A DNA stretch of 30,870 nucleotides from an uncultured Christensenella sp. (lineage in GTDB: Bacteria > Bacillota > Clostridia > Christensenellales > Borkfalkiaceae): contig CAJTNY010000021.1 of the NCBI GenBank assembly GCA_910577875.1, positions 1-30,870 of the forward strand. The letters run 5' to 3'. Position numbers and translations under genes: made by a program. Every line of letters starts with the position of its first letter. Position 1 is the first letter of the stretch. Positions 30,870 to 30,870 of this stretch are shown here, one piece after another. The notes beneath the pieces are model-generated. The model was not told where the DNA came from, did no database searches, and saw nothing but the letters and a program-made list of their open reading frames with translations.

Positions 30870-30870
30870 C

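Overview
The window looks like a chromosome segment of a spore-forming, low-to-moderate GC Clostridia-type Firmicute, probably an uncultured gut lineage. The reasons are the spoIIAA-spoIIAB-sigF operon, the ruvC-ruvA-ruvB-queA operon, a DegV protein, strong AAGGAG-type ribosome sites and TTGACA/TATAAT promoters. The lineage below class level is inference.

Layout. 1-1000: a YafQ/DinJ-type toxin-antitoxin pair and a gene-free stretch made of ~154-bp tandem repeats that begin in the 3' end of queA. 1003-4210: ruvC-ruvA-ruvB-queA, all on the minus strand. 4310-6557: a promoter framed by two 14-bp palindromes, driving degV and a membrane-anchored Ntn-type amide hydrolase. 6592-6965: a small XRE regulator and, divergently, a perfect promoter followed by ~100 nt and a terminator with no real gene (candidate small RNA). 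6971-10352: an aminotransferase that is probably translated from a leaderless mRNA, the spoIIA operon and ferritin. 10515-19147: a five-gene minus-strand beta-glucan locus (small membrane protein, permuted GH3, lipoprotein with CxxC repeats, GH16, Ig-like lipoprotein) with a promoter and palindromes upstream. 19482-20342: a DUF3737 gene broken by one amber codon.

20.4-30.7 kb is a mobile element with every gene on the minus strand. Its centre is a Rep protein with the full motif set of eukaryotic-type CRESS-DNA virus Reps (HUH endonuclease plus superfamily 3 helicase). Directly upstream of rep is a stem-loop showing TACTATTAC in its loop (it fits the viral NANTATTAC nonanucleotide), with tandem 7-bp iterons next to it. 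This is the origin layout of circo- and nanoviruses, found here in a bacterial genome. The element also has a P-loop ATPase resembling filamentous-phage Zot/gpI or packaging ATPases, a small beta-rich protein that may bind ssDNA, three N-terminally membrane-anchored proteins (one a coiled-coil plus InlB-repeat adhesin interrupted by a +1 frameshift), a sigma-region-4-like regulator and an HTH protein. Just after rep lies a Shedu (SduA, DUF4263) antiphage nuclease. Both Rep and SduA end in an SSB-like acidic tip (DDGDLPF and DDDLPF), which suggests that both dock on host SSB-interacting proteins.

I read the element as an integrated single-stranded-DNA replicon or virus-like element that replicates by rolling circle from the 23.3 kb origin, may move its DNA with the ATPase, decorates the cell or particle surface, and carries Shedu as defence cargo. 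I found no integrase, capsid protein or clear attachment sites in the window, so its borders and whether it makes particles are unresolved. The right edge (30693-30869) holds the end of a zinc-ribbon gene that may or may not belong to it.
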